64,000 nucleotides of DNA from Kistimonas asteriae (GCF_018263925.1 NZ_JAEVHF010000018.1:39271-103270); one strand, 5' to 3'. Numbered from the stretch's first letter, positions 9,254-18,572 are shown. The notes: generated by a model from the sequence alone, not told the origin. Numbers and translations are program-made.

Positions 9254-9499
9254 TCAGTCCTGAACCTCTTGTCCAGGCTCCTGCATGGGCAGGCGAACGG
9301 GACGACCTGGAACAACAGTGGAAACTGCGTGCTTATAAACCATCTGACTGACGGTGTTCTTCAGCAGGATCACGAACTGATCAAAAGACTCAATCTGACC
9401 CTGCAACTTGATGCCGTTAACCAGGTAAATGGATACGGGTACTCGCTCTTTGCGAAGAACGTTGAGGTAAGGGTCTTGTAGGGAATGCCCTTTTGACAT
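9254..9499 (-). CDS. hfq: RNA chaperone Hfq
   Basis: Hexameric Sm-like protein that pairs small RNAs with mRNAs. At 81 residues it is the usual length for pseudomonad-type Hfq, shorter than the 102 of E. coli because the disordered tail is short. The Sm1 segment holds VPVSIYLVNGIKLQGQIESF and FDQFVILLKN; the Sm2 motif is YKHAVSTVVP. Start ATG at 9499 with AAGGAG upstream. It lies between miaA and hflX as in most gammaproteobacteria. Confidence 0.98.
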   Translation of the reverse strand: MSKGHSLQDPYLNVLRKERVPVSIYLVNGIKLQGQIESFDQFVILLKNTVSQMVYKHAVSTVVPGRPVRLPMQEPGQEVQD

Positions 9500-9766
9500 T
9501 TCCGTACTCCTTCTTATTTGTCGAATTATTTAAAGCCTGTGCTCTAGTCCGATAAGACTGTATATCTAGAGTAGCATGTTCTTCCTGCGTAGACAGGAAA
9601 TTGATCACTCCACATACAGCCTGCAAGGGTCGAGCAACCTTAGGTCAGGCACCTTATACGTACAATAAGTAATACTAGCTACTGCATGGCCAACTTGCAG
9701 ATGACAATCAATAACCTGTGAGCCGTCTGACCCTCGGCACATCAGCCTTCCGAAAAACCATGTCCT

Positions 9767-10723
9767 CTATGTGAGGTTAGGGGTGATAACTTTCAAGGCG
9801 TCATCCACCAGATTCGGTGACAGGCTGTCTAGCCAGTTGAGGTCAGGCCAGCTCCGCAACCAGGTCAGCTGACGTTTTGCCAGTTGCCGTGTTGCGATCA
9901 CACTACGTTCGACCATCTCATCGAATGTTAGTTCCCCTGCCAGATGCTCCCATGCCTGCCGGTAACCGACAGAACGAATCGCCGGCAGTTTGCAGTCCAG
10001 ATCACCGCGGGCATATAAATGATTCATCTCATCCATAAAGCCCTGTTCGAGCATCTGGTGAAAGCGCAGCGCAATCCGTTCATGCAAAACCCTGCGTTCT
10101 TCAGGGGCAACGGCCAGGTTGATCAGGCGGTAGGGGAAATCATCACCGCCAGCCTTATTTTCAGCCTGCTCTTCTCGCAGTTCCGTCATGGTCCGGCCAC
10201 TGACCAGATAAACTTCCAACGCACGGGATAACCGTTGTGGATCCGTCGGGTGAATCCTGGCAGCAGACACCGGGTCAACCGCAGTCAACCGTTCATGCAC
10301 GGCAGGCCAACCCTCTTGCCCTGCCTGTGCCATGATTTCCTGACGCACTTTGTCATCAGCCGCCGGCAATTCCGCCAGACCATCCCGAAGCGTTTTGAAA
10401 TACAGCATGGTACCGCCGACCAGCAGCGGGATACGCCTTTTCCCGGAAATGTCCGCCATTTCATTCAGTGCATCCTGACGGAACTCAGCCGCAGAATACG
10501 GTTCGGACGGATCCCGGATATCAATCAGCCGATGGGGCGCCTTGGCCAGTAATTCAGCATCCGGCTTGGCAGAACCGATATCCATTCCGCGGTACACCAG
10601 GGCAGAATCAACGCTGATGATGTCACAATGCAGCCGTTGCGCGAGCGATACCGCCAGATCCGTTTTCCCGGAAGCCGTTGGCCCCATGAGGAAGATGGCG
10701 AGAGGTTTGCGGTTATCGGTCAT
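9767..10723 (-). CDS. miaA: tRNA dimethylallyltransferase
   Basis: Transfers the dimethylallyl group to A37 of tRNAs that read codons starting with U. The 318 residues contain the P-loop GPTASGKT near residue 14, the substrate motif DSALVYRGMDIGSAKP, RLIDIRDPSEPYSAAEF, and LVGGTMLYFKTLRDGL. The C-terminal part includes KLPAIRSVGYRQAWEHL and RQLAKRQLTWLRSWPDL. A 267-bp gap separates it from hfq, which leaves room for the hfq promoters commonly found there. Confidence 0.97.
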   Translation of the reverse strand: MTDNRKPLAIFLMGPTASGKTDLAVSLAQRLHCDIISVDSALVYRGMDIGSAKPDAELLAKAPHRLIDIRDPSEPYSAAEFRQDALNEMADISGKRRIPLLVGGTMLYFKTLRDGLAELPAADDKVRQEIMAQAGQEGWPAVHERLTAVDPVSAARIHPTDPQRLSRALEVYLVSGRTMTELREEQAENKAGGDDFPYRLINLAVAPEERRVLHERIALRFHQMLEQGFMDEMNHLYARGDLDCKLPAIRSVGYRQAWEHLAGELTFDEMVERSVIATRQLAKRQLTWLRSWPDLNWLDSLSPNLVDDALKVITPNLT

Positions 10724-10899
10724 AAAAACAAGTACAACTATCTTACATTCAAATAAAAAATTAAGCCGTGCATTCTAATCGAAACCGCCTGCCAGGGTGA
10801 TCCTTTTATCTTATCTTTACGTCTTGCAATGACTTGCTCCTGAGCATCCAGCCATTAGAATTCCGCCCCTTCTGTTTGATAAGCGTACTCAAGGATGCC

Positions 10900-11571
10900 A
10901 TGGCCAATTTTAATACACACCTGAGCCTCGCGGGCATTGGCAGCGGTTTACTTGCCAGTGCCGCCATAGCAGCCGGTGTCTCGACAACCAGCGAAGGCAT
11001 GGTGCTCTGGCTCACCGGTACTCTTGGCGGCCTTCTACCGGATGTGGATGCCGATAACTCCTCATCCCTGAAAGTGGTTTTTAACTGTATTGCCCTGCTG
11101 TTGACGGTGGTGATTATCGTGCGCCTCAGTCACACCCAGCCACTGACACAAGTCTGGTTGATCATCATAGGCGTCTATCTCTGCCTGCGCTGGCTCGCAC
11201 TGCCGCTTTTCAAACAATTCACGGTACACCGAGGCAGTTGGCATTCGCTGTTGACCGGTCTGACGCTCAGTTTACTTGTGACAGATATCGCCTGGCATGT
11301 GGTCGGTGTCAGTGCCACCTTTGCCTGGCTGTTGGGAATTTTCCTGGGGGTTGGTTTCCTGATCCACCTGTTGCTGGATGAGATCTACGCGTTTGATATT
11401 TCCGGCACCCGGTTCAAGCGCTCATTCGGGTCTGCCTGCAAACCCATTCCACTCAGCCAGCCGGTAGTATCCGGTGCACTATTACTCATCTGTGCCATGC
11501 TGGTTACCTGGCTTCCTCCACTTGCCGTACTGAAAGCCAGTCTTGCCACCTTTAGATCGATTCCGCTTTAA
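10900..11571 (+). CDS. YdjM-like membrane-bound metal-dependent hydrolase (DUF457)
   Basis: A 223-residue inner-membrane protein of the DUF457/YdjM family. The start MANFNTHLS at 10900 fits the family, whose members begin near the first histidine (NTH). Conserved polar residues occur in GGLLPDVDAD and in HRGSWHSLL, the putative metal ligands, and about five hydrophobic helices follow. The family is called a metal-dependent hydrolase by similarity only. In E. coli ydjM is LexA-controlled; I see no clear CTG-N10-CAG box here. Its stop codon overlaps that of the convergent mutL (shared TTAA). Confidence 0.8.
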   Translation: MANFNTHLSLAGIGSGLLASAAIAAGVSTTSEGMVLWLTGTLGGLLPDVDADNSSSLKVVFNCIALLLTVVIIVRLSHTQPLTQVWLIIIGVYLCLRWLALPLFKQFTVHRGSWHSLLTGLTLSLLVTDIAWHVVGVSATFAWLLGIFLGVGFLIHLLLDEIYAFDISGTRFKRSFGSACKPIPLSQPVVSGALLLICAMLVTWLPPLAVLKASLATFRSIPL

Positions 11572-13487
11572 CGGCCGCGTAAAAACAACTTATCCAGCTC
11601 TTCCAGAGAGAGCTGCGTCCAGGTTGGTCGCCCATGATTGCACTGTCCACTGCGCTCGGTGTGTTCCATATCCCGCAGCAGCGCATTCATTTCCGGCACC
11701 GTTAGACGACGATTGGCACGTACAGAGCCGTGGCAGGCCATAGTAGCCAGCAATTCGTTGATATGGGCTTCGATGCGATCACTGGCGCCATGTGTAGTGA
11801 AGTCCGCAATCACATCGCGTACGAGTTTTTCTACATCCGCGCCACGCAGTAATGCAGGTATCTGTCGTACAACCATCGTCTCTGGCCCCATACGCTCAAG
11901 TACAAAACCAAGACGACGAATCTGTTCATCATGCTCTTCGGCGGCATCAGCCTCACGACTGCTGACGGCAAGGGAATCGGGAACCAGCAACGGTTGTGTT
12001 TTGATCCCCTGCTCATGCCAGGATGTTTTCATGCGTTCATAGGTAATACGCTCATGGGCGGCATGCATATCGACCAACACCAACCCATGCTGGTTTTCAG
12101 ACAGAATATAAATGCCTTTCAGTTGAGCAATAGCAAAGCCCAGGGGAGGAATATCCTCGTCATCACTAACCGGCAAGGAAGCGGTCACCTGCCCAATACC
12201 GGTTTCGCCAGACTGTTCTGCCGGCTCATGCAGGTTGCGATAAGCATTCAATTGCTCGCGAACCGGCATCGCGTCAGGCTTTCGGTCAACGGAGTAACTG
12301 TAACTTTGCTGTACAGGTGACACACTGCCACCCGCAGAGAGTGAAGACGCCGCAAATGAGGAGGATGGTGCAGAAACGGGTTGCTGCAGTTGCATCCGCT
12401 CTTGTCCCCCAAACTCTCCGGCATCAATCCCACTGATGGTCGCAGGCCTGGATTGCACGACAGACTGAGGCAACTGATCTTCCGGACGCACTTCTGCCAG
12501 CACCCGATTCAGTGTGCTGTAGAGAAAGTTATGCACCATACGACCATCACGGAAGCGCACTTCATGCTTGGTCGGATGCACATTCACATCCACCTGCGCC
12601 GGATCCAGTTCCAGAAACAGCACAAACACCGGATGACGGCCACCATACAGTACATCCCGGTAGGCCTGACGAACCGCATGCGCCACCAGCTTATCTTTAA
12701 CTGTACGACCATTGACGTAGAAATACTGCAAATCCGCCTGGGCACGGGAAAAGGTCGGCAACCCTACCCAGCCCCAGAGACGCAAGCCCGATGCTTCAAC
12801 ATCCACCGCCACAGCATTCTCGATAAACTTCGCCCCGAAGATGCTGGCAACACGCCGCTCTTTTTCCGCCTGGGTTTTCGCCGGTCGTAGCTGGTGAATC
12901 ACCCGCTGGTTATGGCGCAGGGTAAAACCGACATCGTAACGGCTCAGCGCCAGCCGCCGAATCACTTCTTCCAGATGGCTGAATTCCGTTTTTTCAGTCC
13001 GCAGGAACTTGCGCCGTGCCGGTGTGTTAAAAAACAGATCACGGACTTCGACCGTGGTACCAATGGGATGCGGCGCCGGTTTCTGCACCGTTTCCATATC
13101 TCGTCCTTCAGCAAACACCTGCCAGCCGGATTCCTGCCCTTCCACATTGGACGTCAGGGTCAGGCGGGCCACGGAACTGATACTAGCCAGCGCTTCCCCC
13201 CGGAAGCCCAAAGTCCCTACCGCTTCCAGGTCTTCCAGTGCGCTGATCTTGCTGGTCGCATGCCGACTCAGTGAAAGCGCCAGGTCATCCTGAGGAATAC
13301 CGTGGCCGTTGTCGCGAATCTTGATTTGTTTAACGCCGCCAGCTTCCACATCCACTTCAAGGCGATCTGCACCTGCGTCCAGGCTGTTTTCCAGCAACTC
13401 CTTGACCACGGATGCCGGCCGCTCCACCACCTCACCGGCGGCGATTTGGTTGGCAAGACGGGGGCTTAACAAATGGATTCTGCGCAT
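11568..13487 (-). CDS. mutL: DNA mismatch repair protein MutL (endonuclease type)
   Basis: MutL couples MutS mismatch recognition to strand incision and excision. The 639 residues have the GHKL ATPase N-terminus: ELLENSLDAGA, DNGHGI, and TLGFRGEALASISS. A variable linker (about residues 330-440) is followed by the C-terminal dimer domain. That domain carries DMHAAHERITYE, fitting the DQHA(x)2E(x)4E endonuclease motif, plus ACHGSVRANRR and GQCNHGRPTW, the other metal-site motifs. E. coli MutL lacks these, so this MutL probably nicks DNA itself, as in bacteria without MutH. The ATG at 13487 is preferred over the in-frame TTG four codons upstream. Confidence 0.97.
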   Translation of the reverse strand: MRRIHLLSPRLANQIAAGEVVERPASVVKELLENSLDAGADRLEVDVEAGGVKQIKIRDNGHGIPQDDLALSLSRHATSKISALEDLEAVGTLGFRGEALASISSVARLTLTSNVEGQESGWQVFAEGRDMETVQKPAPHPIGTTVEVRDLFFNTPARRKFLRTEKTEFSHLEEVIRRLALSRYDVGFTLRHNQRVIHQLRPAKTQAEKERRVASIFGAKFIENAVAVDVEASGLRLWGWVGLPTFSRAQADLQYFYVNGRTVKDKLVAHAVRQAYRDVLYGGRHPVFVLFLELDPAQVDVNVHPTKHEVRFRDGRMVHNFLYSTLNRVLAEVRPEDQLPQSVVQSRPATISGIDAGEFGGQERMQLQQPVSAPSSSFAASSLSAGGSVSPVQQSYSYSVDRKPDAMPVREQLNAYRNLHEPAEQSGETGIGQVTASLPVSDDEDIPPLGFAIAQLKGIYILSENQHGLVLVDMHAAHERITYERMKTSWHEQGIKTQPLLVPDSLAVSSREADAAEEHDEQIRRLGFVLERMGPETMVVRQIPALLRGADVEKLVRDVIADFTTHGASDRIEAHINELLATMACHGSVRANRRLTVPEMNALLRDMEHTERSGQCNHGRPTWTQLSLEELDKLFLRGR

Positions 13488-13584
13488 GATACTCGGCAAC
13501 GGAAAGCACTCTGTGAATTCAGCCCAACATTATGCACCACTGCTGCCGGGAGTCGTAGCGCAAGCCGGAAAATATCCGAACCGT

Positions 13585-14253
13585 TTAACGACTGAGGTAT
13601 TTGTCCTCATTGAAGGTACGCACAATATCTGGCGCAAATACGGTAGCCGCAGTCACTACTGTGCCGTTGAGAAACCCCTCGGGGAAGGCCAGCATGAACA
13701 GGTAGGGAGTAATGTTCGCCAGGGAAGCATGCAGCAATTCGGCGCCCGGCCAGAATGATAATCCGACCAAAACAGTAGCACTGACAATAACCGATAAAAT
13801 CGCACCGATAAAACCACCGCCCAGCATATAGGCATACAGGTTAGTAAACGGCAATTTTTCGATACACCAGAGCACCAGCCTGCTGACGGATGCTGGAACA
13901 ATAACGATCAACATCAGGTTAATCCCCAGACTGTATGCATCAGACAGATCTAGCAGCAGTAGACAACATTGAGCAATACAACCAGCAACGACCGCGAGAC
14001 TCCAGCCAAACAACACAACAACGGCGGTAATACCCAGCATGTGGATCGTAATACCTGCGCCTGATAGCCTAACGCCCAATACCCAGAAACCCACCAAAAG
14101 CAGTATGGCTGCATAGAGACTGTGCTGCCGGGAAGCCTTCGCCTTTACTGCCTGCCACGGCGCAAAAAACAATGCTGCCAGCACTGAAATCAGGCTCAAA
14201 AACAAGCTACTGTATGCGAGAATCGCGGGGATCAGCGCGCTATCCAGATGCAT
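13585..14253 (-). CDS. COG3235 membrane protein (CbiM-like ECF permease family)
   Basis: A 222-residue membrane protein with six to seven hydrophobic helices. Its motifs resemble the COG3235 branch related to CbiM energy-coupling-factor components: GAGITIHMLGITAVVVLFG in the middle, LPFTNLYAYMLGGGFIGAIL, and the C-terminal PEGFLNGTVVTAATVFAPD followed by FNEDKYL. CbiM proteins bind the cobalt or nickel ion of ECF importers; the role of the COG3235 branch is not settled. The ATG at 14253 is chosen for a GAGG six bases upstream; a longer frame from 14334 is open. No ATPase or CbiQ partner lies nearby. It is the first accessory gene after mutL. Confidence 0.72.
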   Translation of the reverse strand: MHLDSALIPAILAYSSLFLSLISVLAALFFAPWQAVKAKASRQHSLYAAILLLVGFWVLGVRLSGAGITIHMLGITAVVVLFGWSLAVVAGCIAQCCLLLLDLSDAYSLGINLMLIVIVPASVSRLVLWCIEKLPFTNLYAYMLGGGFIGAILSVIVSATVLVGLSFWPGAELLHASLANITPYLFMLAFPEGFLNGTVVTAATVFAPDIVRTFNEDKYLSR

Positions 14254-14428
14254 TTTACGCCTCATTGCAGCAGTAAAGAGAAAATGACTGTACCCGCTTC
14301 CCGTTACTATCGGAACAACCAGCAGGTATTTCACTATTGAGCTTGAGTTATTTGATCCGTAATAACGAAAAACACAAAAAATGCCAACAAAGATTAAACC
14401 TCCTCAATAATTATTTAGCTATGATCAT

Positions 14429-15163
14429 ATGCCAGCGCCTCTTACCCTTTTGACAGTTTTCCTTAGCAATCACTTACCTATTTATCAGTCCATAATCATG
14501 CTTCCGTTAACGGGAATTTTTACAGAAAGATGTGACCACATATTTTATGTGGCAACAGTACAACTTATAAAGGTCGCTACAGCCAAACTATATCAACTAT
14601 TGGATATTCTCATGCAAATAAGCTCAACAGGTCAGCCAAGATATAGCGTTATCACTAATGCGGGCTTTATAGTCCATACGAAACATATAAATCCAGGCAC
14701 CTGCAGCGCAATGCTAATTGATGCAATCATGTGCTCATCGTGCAAAGAGCCCAGGATATATCAAGAACCACTCGTTACCCGGTGCTGTTGCAAAGTGATT
14801 TGTTCCCAGTGCAGTGTTAAATTTAAACGCAAGAACAACATCAAAAAACTGGTAAGGCCTACGCATGAAAACCCTTTAAAATGTCCCTACTGCGATGAAA
14901 AAACACAGGGGCGATTAAGAAATCACCATACCTATTTAAAACTCATTGATACTAGCTCACTCAAGACCATTTCCAGCCTACCTGTAGAGTGTCCGTCCTG
15001 CTCACATGATTTCAACGCACATAGCATCAACAAACACATTGCCAATACGCATCCTGAAATAAAACGAGATGGTTCAGGACTGATATCACGTCAACTAGAG
15101 ATTATAGGCTTCCTGAAAGAAACCACTACACGCTGCCAAGACTGGCGCGAAATGAGCAAATAG
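14429..15163 (+). CDS. RING-like and C2H2-like zinc-finger protein
   Basis: A 244-residue, AT-rich orphan. It has a cluster that reads like a RING or treble-clef finger: C102-x2-C105, C119-C121, C125-x2-C128, and C152-PY-C155. A second unit is C188-x2-C191-x11-H203-x4-H208, the spacing of a C2H2 finger. RING fingers are typical of eukaryotic ubiquitin ligases and are rare in bacteria, where most known cases are effectors delivered into host cells. No Shine-Dalgarno is evident at 14429; ATG 14612 (MQISSTG) with GGA seven bases upstream may be the true start, giving a protein that still contains both fingers. The small secreted-protein gene follows after 28 bp. Ubiquitin-ligase activity is inference only. 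Confidence 0.6.
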   Translation: MPAPLTLLTVFLSNHLPIYQSIIMLPLTGIFTERCDHIFYVATVQLIKVATAKLYQLLDILMQISSTGQPRYSVITNAGFIVHTKHINPGTCSAMLIDAIMCSSCKEPRIYQEPLVTRCCCKVICSQCSVKFKRKNNIKKLVRPTHENPLKCPYCDEKTQGRLRNHHTYLKLIDTSSLKTISSLPVECPSCSHDFNAHSINKHIANTHPEIKRDGSGLISRQLEIIGFLKETTTRCQDWREMSK

Positions 15164-15191
15164 AACTGATTTACCAGAGGTAATTATCGAC

Positions 15192-15659
15192 ATGAATATG
15201 ATCAAACAAGCAACCAGTAACATTATATTAATAGCAATATTATCTCCCTTATCCGCTGTTGCAGAGCTGATTAACCTACTGCCGGGGAGCAATATCACAG
15301 TACAGGAAATCTATAACGACGCTATTCAAACAACAACAATATACTGTAGCGCTTATCCACCTGGCTATTCCGACCCGCGAACCACCTTCAGTATAAAAAA
15401 ACAGGGAGAGCGATATCAGGTAATCATGAACGGCCATGTAGCAGAGACTAACTATTTTTTTAATAATGCACTCAACACTTTAAAAATACTTATGGCAGAC
15501 ATAAATCCATGGGATATAACGCAGGCTAGCTGTAGCATTCAACAGTCAGGTAGCAACTACCAGGTCATGATTAATCAGGATGTCGCAGAGGTTAATTACT
15601 TTTTCAACAATGCACACACTACTCTGAAACAGCTTCGAGAAGCAGGTATTTGCCGTTAG
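15192..15659 (+). CDS. Small secreted protein with internal duplication
   Basis: A 155-residue orphan with a signal peptide (about residues 1-24, hydrophobic core IILIAILSPLSAVA) and predicted export to the periplasm or beyond. The mature part contains two copies of a roughly 38-residue unit, at residues 67-104 and 114-151. The two share YQV-(I/M)-(M/I)-N, VAE-x-NYFFNNA and TLK. Four cysteines (52, 114, 154 and nearby) might form disulfides. AGAGG precedes the ATG. It lies 28 bp after the zinc-finger gene on the same strand, so the two are probably one operon in a low-GC patch. Function unknown. Confidence 0.65.
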   Translation: MNMIKQATSNIILIAILSPLSAVAELINLLPGSNITVQEIYNDAIQTTTIYCSAYPPGYSDPRTTFSIKKQGERYQVIMNGHVAETNYFFNNALNTLKILMADINPWDITQASCSIQQSGSNYQVMINQDVAEVNYFFNNAHTTLKQLREAGICR

Positions 15660-15774
15660 CTATACCCATCGACTATTAAACTACATTGCGTTGAGAAACA
15701 CGCAATACTTCTACAACCTTATAATACGCACACACACTTGAGTCCCTTTATGCTTGATCCAGCAGATGTTTTTT

Positions 15775-15806
15775 GGCCGATCACAAGACCGGCCAATAAC
15801 ATCACT
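15775..15806. repeat. Imperfect inverted repeat downstream of hcr
   Basis: TTGGCCGATC and GACCGGCCAA form a 10-bp stem with one mismatch and loop ACAA just past the hcr stop codon. The T-run is on the 5' side for the plus strand and the minus strand lacks a trailing T-run, so it is not a standard terminator for hcr. Confidence 0.4.
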
Positions 15807-15816
15807 ACTTACGCCA

Positions 15817-16776
15817 TCACCGATTGACGACTACAGTCATATCGCCAATAGCCCGTGCAGAACAGGCTAGAAAATAACCTTGCTCAATCTCTTCAGCACT
15901 CAGCCCAACCGTGGAAAGGCGTTCCACCCTTTCTGCTTCTCCCTGACATTTACAGGATCCGCAGATACCACTGCGACAGGCTGCCAGTATCGGGACACCG
16001 CCCTGCTCCAGACTCTCCAGAACAGTCTGCCCTTCAGCAATAGGCAATCTCATATCACCGACAGATAAGGTGAATCCGTTATTACCGGACACTACCTGCT
16101 CTCGCTCAGGTGGCTGGAACGCTTCCGTATGGACATTATTCGCCCCTGAGCGCGTTACCATATCCCGGGCAGCGTCCATATAGCCCTGCGGGCCACAGAT
16201 CATAACGCTTCGCTCGGCAACATCATCAACCAGCGCTGCCAGGCTTGTCATATCCAAACATTCACCGGCGCTGTCATCCAGCCAGTGCAACCGGAAGTTC
16301 GGGTAATGTGCCGCTAACTGTGTCAACTCACGGAAAAAGATCCGATCCAGCTCAGAGCGCACACTGCAGAGCAAGCAGATATCCGCATCAAACTGCTCTG
16401 CCAAACGTGCTTTCAACATGGAAAATAACGGTGTGACACCGCACCCTGCAGCCAACAGCAACCACGGATTATTTCCGGCAGCCTGAGAGTGGAACTCGCC
16501 CGCAGGAGATAGCGCCTCGAGGCGATCACCAATCCGAATAGTGTCCAGTAAATAGTTGGATACCCGACCAACCGGCACCCGTTTGATGGTCAGACGTAAG
16601 CGTGAGTCGCCTGGCAATGAGCTGATACTGTACGCCCGGCTGGCAGTCTGTCCCTCAATGGAAACCATCAGGGAAATAAACTGCCCTGGAATAAAGTCTA
16701 CCGGCTGATCGGCAAGAAACAGGAAGCTGACGACATCCGCCGTTTCCTGCTGAATTCCCACACAGGTTAATTGCAT
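15817..16776 (-). CDS. hcr: NADH oxidoreductase for hybrid cluster protein
   Basis: Hcr passes electrons from NADH to Hcp. The 319 residues show a ferredoxin-reductase-type FAD domain (RAYSISS near residue 57), an NAD domain (LLLAAGCGVTPLFSML, SVMICGPQGYMDAA) and a C-terminal plant-type [2Fe-2S] ferredoxin domain with CRSGICGSCKC near residue 265 and the final ligand cysteine in YFLACSARA. It starts 44 bp after the hcp stop, so the two form one operon, as in enterics. Confidence 0.93.
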   Translation of the reverse strand: MQLTCVGIQQETADVVSFLFLADQPVDFIPGQFISLMVSIEGQTASRAYSISSLPGDSRLRLTIKRVPVGRVSNYLLDTIRIGDRLEALSPAGEFHSQAAGNNPWLLLAAGCGVTPLFSMLKARLAEQFDADICLLCSVRSELDRIFFRELTQLAAHYPNFRLHWLDDSAGECLDMTSLAALVDDVAERSVMICGPQGYMDAARDMVTRSGANNVHTEAFQPPEREQVVSGNNGFTLSVGDMRLPIAEGQTVLESLEQGGVPILAACRSGICGSCKCQGEAERVERLSTVGLSAEEIEQGYFLACSARAIGDMTVVVNR

Positions 16777-16820
16777 AAAAACTCCAGAAACGCCGAATAC
16801 TTCACCTCCGGCTTCTCTTA

Positions 16821-18494
16821 TTACGCGGCAAGAATGTCGTTGAGATCCTGCTCCACCGTAGAAATCAGGCGCAGACCAAACTTGGTATTCAGGGCTTCAA
16901 TCAGATTATCGGTCAGGAAGGCAGGCGCCGTCGGGCCAACCCGGATATCACGGATACCCAGTGCCAACAGGGTGAGCAGGATCGCGATGGCCTTTTGCTC
17001 AAACCAGGACAGTACCAGTGACAACGGCAGATCATTCACGCCGCAATCGAAGGCCTCGGCCAGCGCCAGTGCCAGCTGAATAGCCGAGTAAGCATCATTA
17101 CACTGGCCAACATCCAGAAAGCGCGGAATACCGTTAATATCACCGAATGCCATGTCGTTGAATTTGAACTTACCGCAGGCCAGCGTCAGGATCAGGGTAT
17201 CCTGTGGCGCCTGTGCAGCGAACTGGGTGAAGTAATTCCGTTCCACCTTGTCGCCATCGCAACCACCCAACAGGAAAAAGTGACGGATATTACCAGCCTT
17301 GACCTGCTCAATCACCGCAGGCGCCGCCGCCATCAGGGCATTCTGGGCGAATCCGGTCGTGGTGTGGTGGGGCAGCTCGTCATATTCGAAACCATCACAA
17401 GCCAGCGCCTTGTCGATAACGCAGCTGAAATCATTCCCTTCCAGATGCGTGACACCCGGCCAGCCGACAATGGAACGGGTAAACAGTCGATCCGCATAAC
17501 TGCCAGGGTTCGGATCGATCAGGCAATTGGATGTCATGACGATCGCACCCGGGAAGCGGGCAAACTCTTTCTGCTGGTGCTGCCATGCCGTGCCAAAATT
17601 GCCAACGAGGTGTGGATATTTCCCCCCTAACTCCGGGTAAGCATGGGCTGGCAGCATCTCACCATGGGTATAGACATTGATGCCGGTACCCTCAGTTTGT
17701 TCCAGAATATGCTGAAGATCGATCAGGTCATGGCCAGACACCAGAATGGCCTTACCGGCAACCGGTTTCATATTGACCTGGACTGGCTGCGGATGCCCAA
17801 AGGTATCCGTTGAACCCTTGTCCAGCAGCGCCATTACCCCGAAATTGAGATGCCCGATATCCATTGACAGCCCTAACAGTTCATCCATGGTCTCAGGGTC
17901 TTCCCCGAGACGGGCCATGATGCGATGGAATTCACTGTAGAGTGAAACATCCTGCTGACCCAGTACCCGGGCATGTTCCAGGTAAGCAGCCACCCCTTTC
18001 AGGCCATAGAGGCACAACAGACGCAGTCCGACGATATCTTCTCCCACTTTGTCAGCCTGACGGTTCACACGGGCGGTCGCGGCGTTAGTCAGCAGGGTGA
18101 CCTTGTCAGACAAGATATCAAACAGGGCAGCCCCGTGCATGGGTTCGGCTTCAATGTTTTCCTGTGCACAGATCTGACGGTATGCATCGCGCAGACGGTC
18201 ACGCATGCGCATGGCTGTACGGGTATAGGTGACCAGACGTTGATCATCAAAGTTCACGTTAGTCAGCGTGGCAAAAAATGCCTGAGGAACATAGCGATCC
18301 ACTTCATCATCAATGATCCCATACGGGCGTACACGATGTGCATAAGCGGACAGCCCCTGTAACTGATAGACCAGGACATCCTGAAGATCGGAGATCTCCG
18401 CCGTTTTGCCGCACATGCCGACAGAATAAGCACAGCCACTGGATTGGGGGGTACGAATTGTTTGCTCACACTGAACACAAAACACGGTAACCAC
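16821..18494 (-). CDS. hcp: Hybrid cluster protein (hydroxylamine/NO reductase)
   Basis: Hcp carries a [4Fe-2O-2S] hybrid cluster and reduces NO or hydroxylamine under nitrosative stress. The N-terminal ligands C6, C9, C21 and C28 have the C-x2-C-x11-C-x6-C spacing of class II Hcp, which bind a [2Fe-2S] cluster. Hybrid-cluster ligand regions include SGHDLIDL, YTHGEMLPAHAYPEL, SNCLIDPN, GGCDGD and CNDAYSA. The longest frame starts at GTG 18494; E. coli Hcp begins MFCVQC, so the GTG at 18485 is an equally good start. A candidate NsrR operator lies about 60 bp upstream. Confidence 0.96.
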   Translation of the reverse strand: MVTVFCVQCEQTIRTPQSSGCAYSVGMCGKTAEISDLQDVLVYQLQGLSAYAHRVRPYGIIDDEVDRYVPQAFFATLTNVNFDDQRLVTYTRTAMRMRDRLRDAYRQICAQENIEAEPMHGAALFDILSDKVTLLTNAATARVNRQADKVGEDIVGLRLLCLYGLKGVAAYLEHARVLGQQDVSLYSEFHRIMARLGEDPETMDELLGLSMDIGHLNFGVMALLDKGSTDTFGHPQPVQVNMKPVAGKAILVSGHDLIDLQHILEQTEGTGINVYTHGEMLPAHAYPELGGKYPHLVGNFGTAWQHQQKEFARFPGAIVMTSNCLIDPNPGSYADRLFTRSIVGWPGVTHLEGNDFSCVIDKALACDGFEYDELPHHTTTGFAQNALMAAAPAVIEQVKAGNIRHFFLLGGCDGDKVERNYFTQFAAQAPQDTLILTLACGKFKFNDMAFGDINGIPRFLDVGQCNDAYSAIQLALALAEAFDCGVNDLPLSLVLSWFEQKAIAILLTLLALGIRDIRVGPTAPAFLTDNLIEALNTKFGLRLISTVEQDLNDILAA

Positions 18495-18555
18495 GCTCTC
18501 TTTTGTTGCATATAATATTCGTGTTTACAGGGTAAAATGTTACTTTTCGCATTTC

Positions 18556-18572
18556 ATGTATTAAATTTACAT
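18556..18572 (-). promoter_or_regulatory. Candidate NsrR operator upstream of hcp
   Basis: The sequence ATGTATTAAATTTACAT matches the gammaproteobacterial NsrR consensus ATGYATTTnAAATRCAT at 13 of 16 defined positions and has ATGTA/TACAT arms. It lies 62-78 bp upstream of the hcp start. A minus-strand TATTAT (18512-18517) could be the -10 element. NsrR regulation of hcp-hcr is well known in related bacteria; here it is predicted from sequence. Confidence 0.6.
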
